Below are positions 1-11,352 of a DNA stretch of 64,000 bases, piece by piece. Position numbers and translations under genes: made by a program. The notes below the pieces were generated by a model. It saw only the letters and a list, made by a program, of their open reading frames with translations. It did no database searches and was not told the origin of the DNA. The DNA is taken from assembly GCA_047967505.1 (NCBI GenBank), contig CM106539.1; one strand, 5' to 3'. The number at the start of each line of letters is the position of its first letter. The stretch's first letter is position 1. Source of the stretch: Dipteris shenzhenensis. Its lineage: Eukaryota; Polypodiophyta; Polypodiopsida; Gleicheniales.

Positions 1-1440
1 GTCTATGCTTCAAGGGCCATCTCTGCAAGTGGATGTAAGGCATATTCATGGACGATGCCTTGGTCTCATCATCCTCCCACTCGTGAACCGCAGCCATGTC
101 TATAGATGCTACAAACTGCCCATGGACTTGCAAATTTTATTGCCACTAGGTAGCTCCATATCGTCATCTCCACAATGGGTGTGCCACTCTCTCCGAAGTT
201 GGCAATGGGCATCCATGAAGCTATTCAATCTAAAGAATTGGAACTCCACAAAATGAAATGTAACACCCTGTAACTTTATTACAAAGGCACACGTCATTAA
301 TGCCAAAGTCACCTTGTTTCAAAATTCAGGCACCCAAAGGGCTCCCCCTGTTAGGTGGAAGGGCTCTGATAGTATATTGGAGATAATAGGGCAGCATACG
401 TGCCACCACACCCACAGCAGAAATTAGAATGATGGGTTCCCATGAGTCACAATAACACTCAGATCTCACTCCACTCTTGTGTCCAAGTTGGAATGACACA
501 CAAATCTCGAACAAACTCACTCCACTCTTGTGTCCACAAGTAGTAAGGACACAGAGATCTGGAAGGAACTCAGCAAGATAGGTAACGAACAGTATCCACC
601 ATGTGTGGACTGGTCTAGGACAATATTGACTCACAAATTACTCCTTGTGGAGGCTGGCGTAGCTACAGCCAAAAGGCTGTATCATCTGAGAAAAACTGAG
701 CACCACTCCCCTTGCCGCATGCCTTACGAAGCTTCAGTGGCTGTTGTGGATAGAAGAGTATGGGTATAGAGGCCCCTTGTCTAGAGGGCACATTGCCTCC
801 TGCCTTGCTGGTTGGAAGGGGTCAACTTGGTAGATCTGGGTCGATGCAGTAGGTGGCACCCCTGCATCCTGCCGCCTGTTTCAGGCTGACCCAAAGGTGG
901 CCGATCTGGATTTCTTCCACTGTCCTATAGGCGGCCTTTCGGGGTCCCTATTCAAGTCTTCTAGGCAGGCCAAATCCTGCCTACATTAGCCTCCATAGTC
1001 CACGCCTTCCAGCCCCTTTGGCTAGGCCGGATCTGCCCATGTGACAATCTAGAGTGATGCCCACATGGCGGTCTAGCTAGCTGGTGCATGGTAACCTGAA
1101 CGGTGCCCAAGTGGCAGCCAATCTATGGCTCTCTGATGGGTCTACATGTCTACCACACCCGAACTTGAATGCATGCAATGCCTACACGGCACATGCATCA
1201 GGTTCCAAACTAAACCCAAGATGGATCTAGAAGTGTCAAGCCCCAACATCTTCGTATGGGGGCTTACCTGTGAGACATTGACGTTTCTGGTTTGACAGTG
1301 TGCTGTATCAAAGCTGAAGAAGCTCTGATTGCAAACTTTCATGTGGCATCGGCTGTCCATGTTGTTGTGGGACTCTTGGTAGCACTAATAGCATATTGTT
1401 GCCATGTTTTGGAAACTAGAGAACTTTTCATGGCATTTTT

Positions 1441-1810
1441 GCAGAAAGAGCATAAGAATGTAAAAGAAGCTTCTATCAATTAGCAGACAAGACGGCATTT
1501 GCCATCCTTGAAGGCAGACTTGTGCATTCTTAGATTCAACGTCAAAGTCAGATAGGGTGCTGCACTACTTGCTATACTTTTATGTGGCGTTGATAGACAT
1601 TGACTTTCTCAAAATGTTGACAGGAAGAGCATAAGACTATAGAATAAGCTTCTTTCAAATAAGACAACATGGCATTTAGTATCCTTGAACATAGTGTTCA
1701 CTCATCTCTACTTAGATCTGAGATTAAGTCTGATAGGGGTCAGTGATGATTGATATACATTTATGTGGGAAAAAATTGGACTGGTAAAAGATGTTGATAG
1801 TTTATGGATG
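1441..1810 (+). repeat. Imperfect tandem duplication, about 180 bp unit
   Basis: Copy one starts cagaaagagcataag (about 1441) and copy two caggaagagcataag (about 1620). Shared later blocks include aagcttct, ggcattt, tccttgaa and gtcagatagggt/gtctgatagggg. The copies have diverged considerably. Confidence 0.65.
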
Positions 1811-1852
1811 TATTTTGGACTTTGGTAAGGTCTGCATTGAAGCCATTAGTTT

Positions 1853-2320
1853 GGGGAACTATAGGCACGTGCAAATCAAATTTAAGCTTGGTTTTATAAA
1901 ACAAAAGCAATGAGTGTGATGTTTCAAACCTCAGCTCTTGCTGTCATAAGGTGTTTTTTGTCCCTCTTTTATTAGGACAGCCCCAATAGAGCTTCTTATA
2001 CGTAGTCTTGAATTTAGTTGTCTCATGAAACCATTGGTGGGGGAGCTATAGGCAGGGGCAACACATGCAAAGCAAAATTTAGCTTGTTTTATCAAACAAA
2101 AGCAATAAGTGCGAGGTTTCAATTCAGCTCTTGCTCTCATAATCTATCTTTTGTCCCTCTTTTATTAGGAGAGCCCCAATAGAGTTTCTTATAAATAGTA
2201 TTGAATTTATTCTCTCATGAAATATTTTGTATTGAATTTATTTTATAAGTAGTCTTGAATTTATTCTCTCATGAATTTATTTGATAGGTAGTCTTGAATT
2301 TATTCTCTCATGAAATATTT
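1853..2320 (+). repeat. Tandem duplication, about 187 bp unit, plus 50-bp subrepeats
   Basis: The block from ggggaactataggca through gtccctcttttattagga is repeated from 2040 (gggagctataggca). The end then breaks into three shorter copies of agtcttgaatttattctctc (about 2195-2320). Confidence 0.8.
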
Positions 2321-2589
2321 TGTTTACTTGTCAAATTTGCTGCATAGAGAATAGGTATTGTGCTCATATTGCTGACTTATTTTTACTCACACTATACATT
2401 TTGATTTATAAATCTACCTCTTAGCCTTGTTAAATGTAAACGATTAAAATCTGACTTCTGCAGGCTTATCAGTTTTACTTGATTCACTTAGACGAATAGG
2501 TAGGGTTTTGCTATTCTGTTCAAGAGAGAAAGTTTAGTGAGTGCATAATTTTTGTGGCAACCCTTAACCCATGCAATGTATACATACAG

Positions 2590-3762
2590 ATCATGAAAAT
2601 GCTGAAGAACTGGAGGACATTGAGGCGACTCAACATTTGACTATGGGTCGACCTAAGGTGGGACAATAAGAAGTATAAAGTGGACTAGAGCTGGCAGGTT
2701 TTTGGATAAATCGTTCTGATTCACCTTCGAGCATAGTGACCGGCGGTATATCAAACATGCTCAATTCCATAGGATACTGTTGTTTTCATTTAACCCAAAA
2801 TGTGATGGGTTTTTCCTTTTAAGGATCTGCCACAGCCCAGTGAAAGCTATGCTTCAAGGATAGAAGAGTTGCAATTGGACCTTCTGGAATGTGCATTGGA
2901 GTATGAGGTTAAGGTCTGTTGACCCTTTTTTTTTTGTATGTCCAGTTGTACAGGCTTTTTTTTCATATTATGGTGTTCAGTTCTTTATCCTTAAGGAGGG
3001 GATAAACGGCTCTCTATTTCAACACTTGCATAAGTACTGATTCTTATTGCTAGATCCTTTCTTGTCTTGTTTGCTGGAGTGGTTGCATATTCTCTCTGGA
3101 AGCACTCCTGTTTTTAAGATGCAATGTTTTCCTATTCTAGAAGCAGCATTGAAGTATGGTTTGCAACAGATACTTGAATTGAAGATGAAAATAGAGTGCA
3201 TCTGTAAATTATTTTCATTGTAGAGGACACATTTTTGTTAGAACCTAAATTTAATTGTTTTTCATTGACAACAGATACTTGAAATGAAAATGAAAATGGT
3301 GCAAATGAAATCACACAGTCATAATCCGTCTCAGCTTTTAGAAACTGATGTAACTTTTCTACAATCAAGCACTGACCAGGTACGTTTCTGCAGAGACTAG
3401 TTGTTATAAAATGATTTGTGAGATATGCCAACTGAATCTCAGTTTCCCCTATTCTCGTGGGCAGACAGACTTTCCAAGTGTTTCAGGGCAGTTGGAGAAG
3501 ATGCTTTCCCAGAGATTGGACACATGCAGGAAAAAAATGAACAGGTTACAAGCACAGAGGGATTCACTTGCAGAAGAGCTCTTACAATTTAGGAAGAAGC
3601 AAAGGTAAGTTGATCCAAAAAATTAGAGGCTCAAGACCAAAGTTCTATCACAATGAAATAGTAGCAAGCTCACCACAATTTCTATGTCATAAGTTGCAGG
3701 AAGTTTGAATTGCAGAAAAGAAATTTGGAAGACTCACTACGGCGAGTGAACAATCTACAAAG
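2590..3762 (+). CDS. Coiled-coil protein gene, five internal exons
   Basis: Five short exons share one continuous reading frame: 2590-2657, 2824-2913, 3275-3379, 3465-3604 and 3700-3762. All are bounded by AG and GT, and the phases join without a break. The first starts in phase 2 with HENAEELEDIEATQ, so upstream exons exist but are not recognised. The second carries LPQPSESYASRIEELQLDLL. The third is ILEMKMKMVQMK-like and the fourth begins TDFPSVSGQLEKMLSQRLDT. The products are rich in E, K, R, Q and L with heptad-like spacing, which indicates a coiled coil. The 3604 donor is a perfect GTAAGT. I do not recognise the family, and no enzymatic motif, signal peptide or membrane segment is visible. 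Splice sites were chosen by phase continuity and by the change from coding to noncoding character. The exact donor at 2913 (GTCTG) is less certain, with GTTAAG at 2908 as the alternative. Confidence 0.72.
3165..3300 (+). repeat. Duplicated splice acceptor and exon start
   Basis: The junction caacag followed by atacttgaa.tgaa.atgaaaat occurs at about 3165-3190 and again at 3269-3294, where the used exon begins at 3275. The upstream copy loses the frame within a few codons. Confidence 0.75.
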
Positions 3763-4626
3763 GTGTCATATATACTCATTCCAACACATGCAAGTACTTC
3801 GTAGAGTTGTACAAAAACAAAGACATTAACCAAACATATATGGGTTTTGGTTTTTTATGTCTCTTGTACATAGTTCATGCTATGGTCAGAGTCCTTCTCA
3901 GTTTGGTCTCATGTTTAAAAGGTGTTGATAATATTCACCTCAACACCTTAATCTTGTATCTCATTGTAATAATGAGCCTGGGTTTTGGCCCCTTAGACCG
4001 TGCTCATCTTTTCTCAAACAAAATTGTACATTTCAGTTTCAAATCTCTGAAGTTAAGCAATATTCCACAATGTTATGCTCCTTGAATCTCTGTGCTCCCT
4101 TATGTTAGAAAGGCCACTGACCCATTTGTGAGCCCTCTATGAGTAGGGCAAGGGATCAGTAGACCAGTATCACCTGTAGGGGAGCTGATTGCGCCATTTC
4201 TGGAGATGATTGCAGAAGCTTCTGGATCTGAGGTGAAGGCAGCAATGGTTGTGTGACCGTAGATCTGCAGATGCAGCAGAACAAGGTGGCGTAGCAGCAT
4301 AAAAATGTCTTGGAGTGGACTGCCAGGGCCTATTTATAGGCCTGGTAGTGGTGCAGCAGGATGTACAGGCTGGAGGCAGCAGAAGGTCCAAACAGATCGG
4401 TGGATATCTGGTTGGTCAGTTTGCAGACAGGGTCTTGGCCTGTCTGCAGATTGCGGCGGGCATTTTTGTAGGGCTCTAGCCCCCCAGTTAGCACGTTCCC
4501 TACAGCCACTGAAGCCCCTCAAGGCCCCACAGACTGAAGGAGTGTTAGCACAATGTTTTCTTTAGTTCCCAGCACTAGCAATCTTCCTTGATTGCTGTTT
4601 GACCAGCACCCTTTTGCTTGATGTGT

Positions 4627-7600
4627 TCAGCTCATTTTCCAAAGCTTGTGAAAGAATAGAGTGTATGCTCTATTTTCTATCCATCGGGAGGCGTATTTAT
4701 AGGTTCTCTCCGGGAGAAGTTTAATATTGTGTTGAACATTTCGCTCTGGAGGTAACCCATAAAGCAACTCATCCCCAAAACAATCAGAGAACTCCTCCTC
4801 TGCGATTTGATCAGCCAATTTGGCCATTTTCTCATCTTGGGTAGTGTAAGTGCATTCTAAGACTATGTCTAAGCCATCTGATGTTTCTTGTTGCGTAGAC
4901 AATCTTTCCATTGTAGAGGCTGAAGGCATCAAAAGCATAAGTCTTCTCTCCTCGCTTTCTCTTTTTGTTCTTGGGTTAAAAAGGATTTTGGCCAAGAGCG
5001 GACTGCCATTGGAGTTACTTTTCTTTTCACTCCAATGGTGGTACTTGGGTTTGAAGGAGCCCCAATCAGCTTTGCCTGCTTGGCTTGGCCACTATGCTAT
5101 GGGGCACTAGACTTTCTAACCCACCTCTTTTGAAACCAAGTCTTTTCGAGACCGCATATTGAGCTGGTGCCTACACAAACCCACTTGGCTTGCCTCTAGC
5201 ATCTTTATAGTTCAGGGATATAGCTATTGCTTTATCTAGCGTGCTAGCATACTTAGCCTGAACTTCAATTTAATTCTATAAGTTAATTGGTTGTGCGGCC
5301 CGAATGATTGCATACGTTGCAGCTCCATTCTCATTTAATGCGAAAATAAAATCCTTTTCTTGCACCGACTGACGAAGAGGCTCAGATATCTTCATTACAC
5401 ATTCGCAAAACTTGTTAGTATACTAACAAATTCTTCTGAGATCCCAAGCTCGAGATGCTTCGTCGGGAGGCAGGAAATGTTTTCTGAATTCTTTCTTGAA
5501 TCCTTCTCAGGTAGTGGATGCCATATCATCTTTTTGTTTTGTTTGATCTACCATCTATCTGTTTGCCTTAGTAAACATATGGGTGTTCATGCCATCTCTA
5601 ATTTCACAAATGGTGAATGCTTCATCCCATTTGTGCAATCATCATTAGACAAGAATACTTTTCTGGTCCATAATTGATGTTTTAGCCTTCAGAGGCTTGA
5701 CCATATTTTTACACTAGTTTCAGGCTTCATAGTAGACTTCCCTTTCTCTTTTGTGGATGGTCTTGCAGACAGATTTTGAACCATCCTTCTTAACTCAGAT
5801 TGCCCTACATTAGCCTGTAATTGCGAAGTCATTATTTGTTGTAAGGCATCCTAACAATGCAATCCTACCAATCAAAGTATAGGCCACAAGGCACGACACC
5901 TGTTGTGCCGGCTGGACCGAGCCTACGGGATCCACTTGTGAGGCTTTTTCCTCAACTTTCATTGCAATTGCTTTGTCTTTATTCATAGACTCTCAAATCA
6001 AGAGTCCAAGTAAGGGTGCCCCCCCCGCCCCCCCTCCCCCACCCCTCCTTAATAACACATGCTATCCAAAGATGAAATCACAACCGATATAATCCCAATG
6101 AGTGACATACTCCAATTATAAAGTTATAATTTGCCAAATTCTCATTCCCTATACTAGGGAATAACTGCAACCCTAAAATTACTAAACTTTCCAAGAAAAC
6201 AAACTAAACTTAAATTGAGCTGAATTCAAAAAGGCATAGAGAGCTCCATGGTTTGATTTATCTTGTCCATAGCTCCCAGATTGCTTTGATGCCATCTAAG
6301 ATGGCAAAAACCCAACAAAAACACCTCCAAACTTGATTTCCCTCAAGTTCTGTTTCATTATGTCAGTCTATGGATGGGAAAAAAAGGGATTTTATCAATA
6401 AATGATGGAAATCCCCAAACCAAGAAATTCCTGCTATTTTACAAATTGTTTTCTTTCCTCTTTTTGAATGGAACACCCTTTTTTAGCCAAGATGTCTCTC
6501 TTCTGGTTGGCTCAAAATCACTCTGAGAAAACTAAAGCTTCGAGGAAATGTGAGCCGTCAAAGCAATGTCCAACTTGCTTGAACAGAGGAAGCGCGCATA
6601 GTTGAGATTTTGTGAGCTGTATGACTCCTAGAACTTCTTTCAGTCCTCCTAAAAACAATGTTTCCTTGCGATTGTGTATAGGCGACCAATATTTCAGCAA
6701 TTCTTTAATTATAGTATCAATCTAGCTTCAAGGATTTAAAATAAGCAGGGTTATGCAGAAGGAAAGCTCTTGGTGATAAATCAAAACACATGTTGGTTTG
6801 TGGAGCAGGAGCAAAACACGAACGAGAAAGAGCTTGCGTTCTTCACCACCACTTCAAATTTCTTACATGTGACCACCTGTGTATCATCACTGTTGTGCTC
6901 AGGTATTACGCTCTCAAAAACCCAATCGAAGCATACATGAGTTTGGGCCGTGCCAATCGGTTGCTCTAATGTCATAATCAACCATCAATGGAGCAAGCCC
7001 AACACTTCCCATGTTATCAGCCCGAGGCGCAACGAACAATAATTGGAGGCCCAAAGCAAATAACCTCGCCAAATTCTGATCTCGCCGATGCACATCCAAA
7101 CTCCATGCTTCTACTAACTAATTGAACCACTCCCAATGCAATCAAGCATTTTTGACAATATGCGTGCAATCTAGAGAGAGATACAATTATCTCAAGGTAA
7201 AAAGGACTCTTCCAGGGAAGACCCTTCAGCTTTGATACCAAATGAAATAGGGAAAACTAATCTCTATTCTCAATTCTCACAAACCAGCGGCTATTGCACG
7301 CTGAATAGCCACCCAGCCAATATCAACAGCCAAGAAATTACACACAATGTCCATTTCGTTCATGTTCAAGTCTTGCTGAAGAGCCCACAAATTCCTAGAT
7401 GGATCTAGATGCCACATGTCCAATAATGAAAGCCACACTTTTACGCACTCTTTTACCCCCTCTTGGGATACACAATTTATGCACTTGTCTCTACGCATAA
7501 TTCCACAATTAAGTGCACCAAGGCCTTTGGCCTTAGATCTATCTAGTATGTGCCATTTCACCGTCACCAATGACCTTGGCATTAATTCCTTTGAACCCTT

Positions 7601-7700
7601 CACATAAAGCACAACACCAATATAACACAAAGTTCAGTCCTTTGAAGGAAAAAGCCCACTGATCTCTACGAGGTCATGTTATCTTGACTTGAGCATAAGA
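4627..7700 (-). mobile_element. Decayed Ty3/gypsy element E (same family as element A)
   Basis: Read on the minus strand, this stretch resembles element A throughout. A 5' LTR-like segment lies at 7243-7700, and a primer-binding site gctttgatacca lies at 7229-7240. A leader with the motif ttccctatactagggaata (about 6146) and gag remnants (about 5990-5030) follow. An RT start with FGDELLYGLPPERNV lies at 4820-4730. Relative to A, a large deletion joins the gag knuckle region directly to the start of RT. RT, RNase H, integrase and the 3' LTR are gone. Frameshifts and stops are frequent and a C-rich tract interrupts it at about 6018-6053. It lies in the intron between 3762 and 8276. Confidence 0.7.
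7243..7700 (-). repeat. 5' LTR of gypsy element E, diverged
   Basis: It aligns by eye with the element A LTR: shared blocks include ctagatggatctagatgcca, ccttggcattaattc and gaggtcatg. It begins TGAAATAGGG directly next to a Met-tRNA primer site and ends GAGCATAAGA. Divergence is far greater than between A's own LTRs, so E is older. Confidence 0.62.
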
Positions 7701-7938
7701 ACCGAGACCATGCCCCCCAGTGCAGCAAGAGATGATGTGAAAGAGGGATATCTTTGCATCCCATCGGAGAGCTGCCATCGCACTAGGATCATAGATGACG
7801 TTCGACCACATCTGTTTTGTGTTTTGAGTACTAAATTTGAGTTTTGAGTTTCTTAGTATAGCACTCAGCAAGGGCCCTAGTGAGGCCATTCCTTCAGCCA
7901 TAGTGACTTGTATGAGTTACCTTTTCTAATTGTACCTT

Positions 7939-8004
7939 GTCTCGTAGGCCCGCGAGGCCTCCCGAAGACATTAATACATCTTTCTTTCCTTTCTCTCTCT
8001 TTCA
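7939..8004 (+). mobile_element. Non-L1 LINE 3' end with TTTC-type tail
   Basis: The sequence carries TGTCTCGTAGG, then CGAGGCCTCCCGAAGACATT, then AATACATC and a TTTCTTTCCTTTCTCTC tail. The same signature closes the LINE at 39520-41537 and appears inverted at 37676 and 63781. The body, if any, lies upstream at about 7701-7938, but no coding similarity was recognised there. Confidence 0.55.
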
Positions 8005-8119
8005 GCTAATTAGTGTTGATTAATAGCATCTTTCTTCCTCTTTTTATGCTTTGCATTTGGTGGCATTTTCTGTAATTTTTAAGCATTGGGTTTTTTTATT
8101 ACCTTATTTTCAATAGTTA

Positions 8120-8292
8120 GAAATGGTAAGATGAAATATATTCTGATCTTACGATGTACAAGACACATGCGGTTCTTGTAAAGTGTTTAGGAAATCGACA
8201 AAGAGATGGTAACATGAAATATATATTATGATCTTACGATATACAAGAGATATGTGATGGTTGTAACATGTTCAGGAAATTGACAAAGAAGG
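8120..8292 (+). repeat. Tandem duplication of about 85 bp across a splice acceptor
   Basis: Copy one (8121-8205) and copy two (8206-8292) share atggtaa.atgaaatatat, gatcttacgat and tgttyaggaaatygacaaagag. The second copy provides the acceptor used at 8276. The first has tgtttag and stays similar only to the first exon codons. Confidence 0.8.
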
Positions 8293-8453
8293 AGGAGGAG
8301 ATGGTTGAATGCCAGCTGAGGGAGAAAGAAGCAAGAGCTCGGTTGCATGAACTGCAGGTGGCATTGCAAAGATCAAAAGCTAAAAATTTTGAGCCAGAGA
8401 AACTTGTGAAGTTGATTCCTTCCATTCGCTCCTGGCTGCGGTCCTTAAAGAAG
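8276..8453 (+). CDS. Coiled-coil protein gene, sixth visible exon
   Basis: This 178-base exon is preceded by ...CATGTTCAG and followed by GTGACC. Its first base completes the AG left by the exon ending at 3762, giving RKLTKKEEEMVECQLREKEA. The exon continues through a basic and leucine-rich helix to IRSWLRSLKK. It is strongly charged and predicted helical by eye, and it ends in phase 0. It is separated from the previous exon by a 4.5 kb intron holding gypsy element E and a LINE 3' end. A second, imperfect copy of its acceptor and first codons lies about 85 bases upstream. That copy soon loses coding similarity, so 8276 is the preferred start. Function unknown. Confidence 0.75.
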
Positions 8454-8559
8454 GTGACCGGCCTTTCTTTTCTCCTGTTTTTGCTGAAAGGTATTCTGTA
8501 TTGAGCTACTTTGATTTGCACATTCATGCTATAGTCTAACAATGTTAGTGACCAAGATG

Positions 8560-9040
8560 ATTTTTGGAGTCATCTTTAAAAGTTTGATACAAGTTTACAA
8601 GCATTGAAGTATAGAATAGTAATCCTATGTCTTAGAAGGATTCAGCTGTCCCAAATGTGTCATCTGAAAAAGCTTTGCGTACTGCTAGTTGAGTTGCTTT
8701 ACGAGAGCTGATAATGATTAGATCACCAACATAGAGATTGACAAAAACGAAGCTATTATTTTTTGAAAACAAAGGGATGTGGATCTGATTTAGCCTTTTT
8801 CATATCAAACGTTTTAAGAGAATGCATCTACCTTGGTGTACCATGAAGTGGCTGTTTGCTTAAAACCGTTGACTTGTGAAGCTTGCAAACCTTTTGCTAG
8901 TGTCCCTTGTACACAAAAAGATAACTGCTCCATGTAGGCTCTTCATCCACGTCCATTTAAGAAGGATGACATCCATTTGCCATAGGGGCCATGAAAAGTG
9001 TGTTGCCATGAAATGATGTCCCTTCATTTAAGAAGGATGA
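8560..9040 (-). pseudogene. Ty1/copia reverse transcriptase remnant, downstream half
   Basis: The minus strand reads SSFLNG, then EQLSFCVQG, GFKQTATSWYTKVDAFS and LYVGDLIII. These match the order of the copia RT: the AFLNG block, the LYGLKQ block and the catalytic YVDD box. The catalytic box is mutated to YVGD and several stops and frameshifts interrupt it. Its upstream half lies at 11353-11640, on the other side of LTR element B. Confidence 0.7.
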
Positions 9041-9370
9041 TGTTAGAACATGAAGTCAAGTTGAGTGTGTTTGTGTGTGGTCCTGGAGTCCTAGGACATA
9101 TGAGTGTGAAGGTACTTGTGGGTGAGCAATTAGTGCCACCTCTTGAAGTTAGGTGTGACCTCATCCATGAGGTGTATGTGCGAGTCAAAAGATAAGGCTT
9201 TAGCCTACAAAAGCATGTACTTGGTGAAGCATCAATCAATCAATATCTGCATCGAGTTCTAGCAATATCTTCTTGTATCTCTTGATCCGAGCTCTCTCTC
9301 TCTACAATATGTAAGTCACCTTCAATCCACCATAGTTGTATGCAGCAATCCCTGCATGTCAGCTTCTTCA
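9041..9370 (+). repeat. 5' LTR of element B (330 bp)
   Basis: It starts TGTTAGAACATGAAG and ends AGCTTCTTCA. It contains about 31 bases around gcatgtacttggtgaagc that the 3' LTR lacks. A short CT run (about 9291-9303) precedes its end. Confidence 0.9.
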
Positions 9371-9372
9371 AT

Positions 9373-9384
9373 TGGTATCAGAGC
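9373..9384 (+). other. Primer-binding site of element B (initiator Met tRNA)
   Basis: TGGTATCAGAGC lies two bases after the 5' LTR. It is the standard complement of the plant initiator methionine tRNA 3' end. Confidence 0.88.
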
Positions 9385-10794
9385 AAGGTTACTTGCCCTC
9401 CACTTTGGCAACCATCAGAACTGCTATTATCTATGTGCGACTTTTCTCATCTCTGTTGCTCTCCTACCCCTCTGCTCAGCACATCAATTCCCTGCTTCTT
9501 CTTCATCGTGCTCAAGATTGGTCCGGTTGATTCCCTGCCTACTCATCAAATGTTGTTGATTCCTGAATCTCGCTGAATTTTTCCACTTACTGCTGCTGCG
9601 CTGCATGCCCCGCTATTGCCATTCAAATCTATCTAGTTCTTGGATGAGTAGATTGGCAAGGTTGACAGAGGAAGACACAGAGTCAGGATCGTTGTTTTAT
9701 CAAGTCATCACACACAATAGTGGCCAGCGAATCTGTTGGAGGCTTCCTGGGCGAAATATCTCTGCTAACTGGCAGTGCATCTACTTCTGTTGCTCCTGGA
9801 CGCAAGCTTGATTTGAATCTGCTCCCAGGGTGCCTCATATGCATGGAATCTGCCCATGATTCTTCCCCACTATAGCAGATCAGTTCTTCACGGGATTGGC
9901 GATCCTACTGGAATAGTTCCCTGTAGGTCAGGCTCTTCACCCCCTCGACAAGCATCTGTTGCCGCTCCTATTCAGACTGATATTTTCATTTTCCGTCCTA
10001 CTGTTTAAGTCCAGGGGGAAGTGCAGATTCAGATTTCCAGCTGTACTACTTCTTGAGCAGTCTGCACCTCTTCATGCCCACGATTCTTGTGTGCTCTCTC
10101 AGTTCATGAATCTGTTCAATACAGACACCTCATGGAAACTTGGCAGTGAATCCCACTCTGGATCTTCCTACAACGACTTAAAAGGATGAAGCCTGAAGAA
10201 CTTCAGCATTGGCTTGCGGCCTTTCCGTTTCATAAGGAAGCTCTTCATTTGATGCTTTTCTACTTTCAGGGTATATACCATGTGTCTAAACACATAGCTG
10301 CTGTTCGAAATGTTTATACATGGAAGCCGCCTCAGCAAAAGACCACATATCACGTGCTACACATCGTTTTGTTGATTCAATTGTGCGTAACAGGGGGCAA
10401 TTGGCTATGGCACTACATTTTCCCTTCATTGGAAACATGCAAGCAATCAGACTCAATGGATCACGCTGCTTTGCCAGCAGGTCCTCAAGGAATTGGAGGT
10501 TCAGATGAGGATTCCAATCCAATAAGTTAGAAATATCTCACACAGATTTCAGATCATTTAACAAGCCACGCTACAACAGAGAGTGCAATTGTCAATGTGT
10601 TATGGGTACTCTGCCCTGGGTAGTCCCCCAAAAAATGCTTGTAATAATGAGTGTCGTGTCCTTGGTTAATAAAGGTTCTCTGCCTTGGATAGTCCTCCTA
10701 AAAAGATGTATTAGTTTTCCTGTTTATTTGTGTGTGGCTTCCTACCACTTCATGGTATGAAGCCATGGGGGGATGTATTGGAAGGAGTCCTTCA

Positions 10795-10980
10795 ATTGAT
10801 GAGTTCTCCATTGTTGAGCCTCTGAGCCATGCTTGGTAGAGCCTCTGAGCCTGTTGTGCCATGCTCTCCAGCCTCTGAGCCATGCTCTTAGTCTTTTGCA
10901 TCCATGCTAGATGAGCCTTTGAGTCTGTTGTACCATGCTCACTAGCCTCTGAGCCATGCACACTTGCCTTTGAGATTGCA
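10795..10980 (+). repeat. Short interspersed repeats of a GAGCCTCTGAGCCATGCT unit
   Basis: Inside element B, about five imperfect copies of a 17-18 base unit (agcctctgagccatgct) are separated by variable spacers. The stretch follows a second purine-tract-like catggggggatgt at about 10766. Confidence 0.6.
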
Positions 10981-11053
10981 TAGGCTAATAGTTGGATGTT
11001 GTCATGGGTGTGGCTTCTCTCCTCTATTCTCTCACCTTTCCTTCATGGGGGGG

Positions 11054-11352
11054 TGTTAGAACATGAAGTCAAGTTGAGTGTGTTTGTGTGTGGTCCTGGA
11101 GTCCTAGGACATATGAGTGTGAAGGTACTTGTGGGTGAGCAATTAGTGCCACCTCTTGAAGTTAGGTGTGACCTCATCCATGAGGTGTATGTGTGAGTCA
11201 AAAGATAAGGCTTTAGCCTACAAAAATATTTGCATCGAGTTCTTGCAATATCTTCTTGTATCTCTTCATTCGAGCTCTCTCTCTCTACAATATGTAAGTC
11301 ACCTTCAATCCACCATAGTTGTATGCAGCAATCCCTGCATGCCAGCTTCTCA
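11054..11352 (+). repeat. 3' LTR of element B (299 bp)
   Basis: It is a near-identical partner of 9041-9370 apart from the missing 31 bases and a handful of substitutions. It ends TTCTCA, followed by the duplicated target gatga. Confidence 0.9.

Larger units (their letters stand above)
1..2589. other. Noncoding stretch with tandem duplications, no gene recognised
   Basis: No convincing exon or transposon protein was found. Reading frames of 60-100 codons here lack family resemblance. Upstream exons of the coiled-coil gene may hide in it. Two separate local tandem duplications are listed on their own. Confidence 0.5.
9041..11352 (+). mobile_element. Non-autonomous LTR retrotransposon B
   Basis: Two direct LTRs lie at 9041-9370 and 11054-11352. 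They begin TGTTAGAACATG and end CA, and are flanked by the 5-bp duplication gatga (9036-9040 and 11353-11357). A primer site tggtatcagagc lies at 9373-9384, and a G-rich purine tract (catggggggg) lies just before 11054. The interior of about 1.7 kb has no gag, protease, RT or integrase similarity in any frame, so it would need proteins from another element. It inserted into an older copia RT remnant. Confidence 0.88.
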
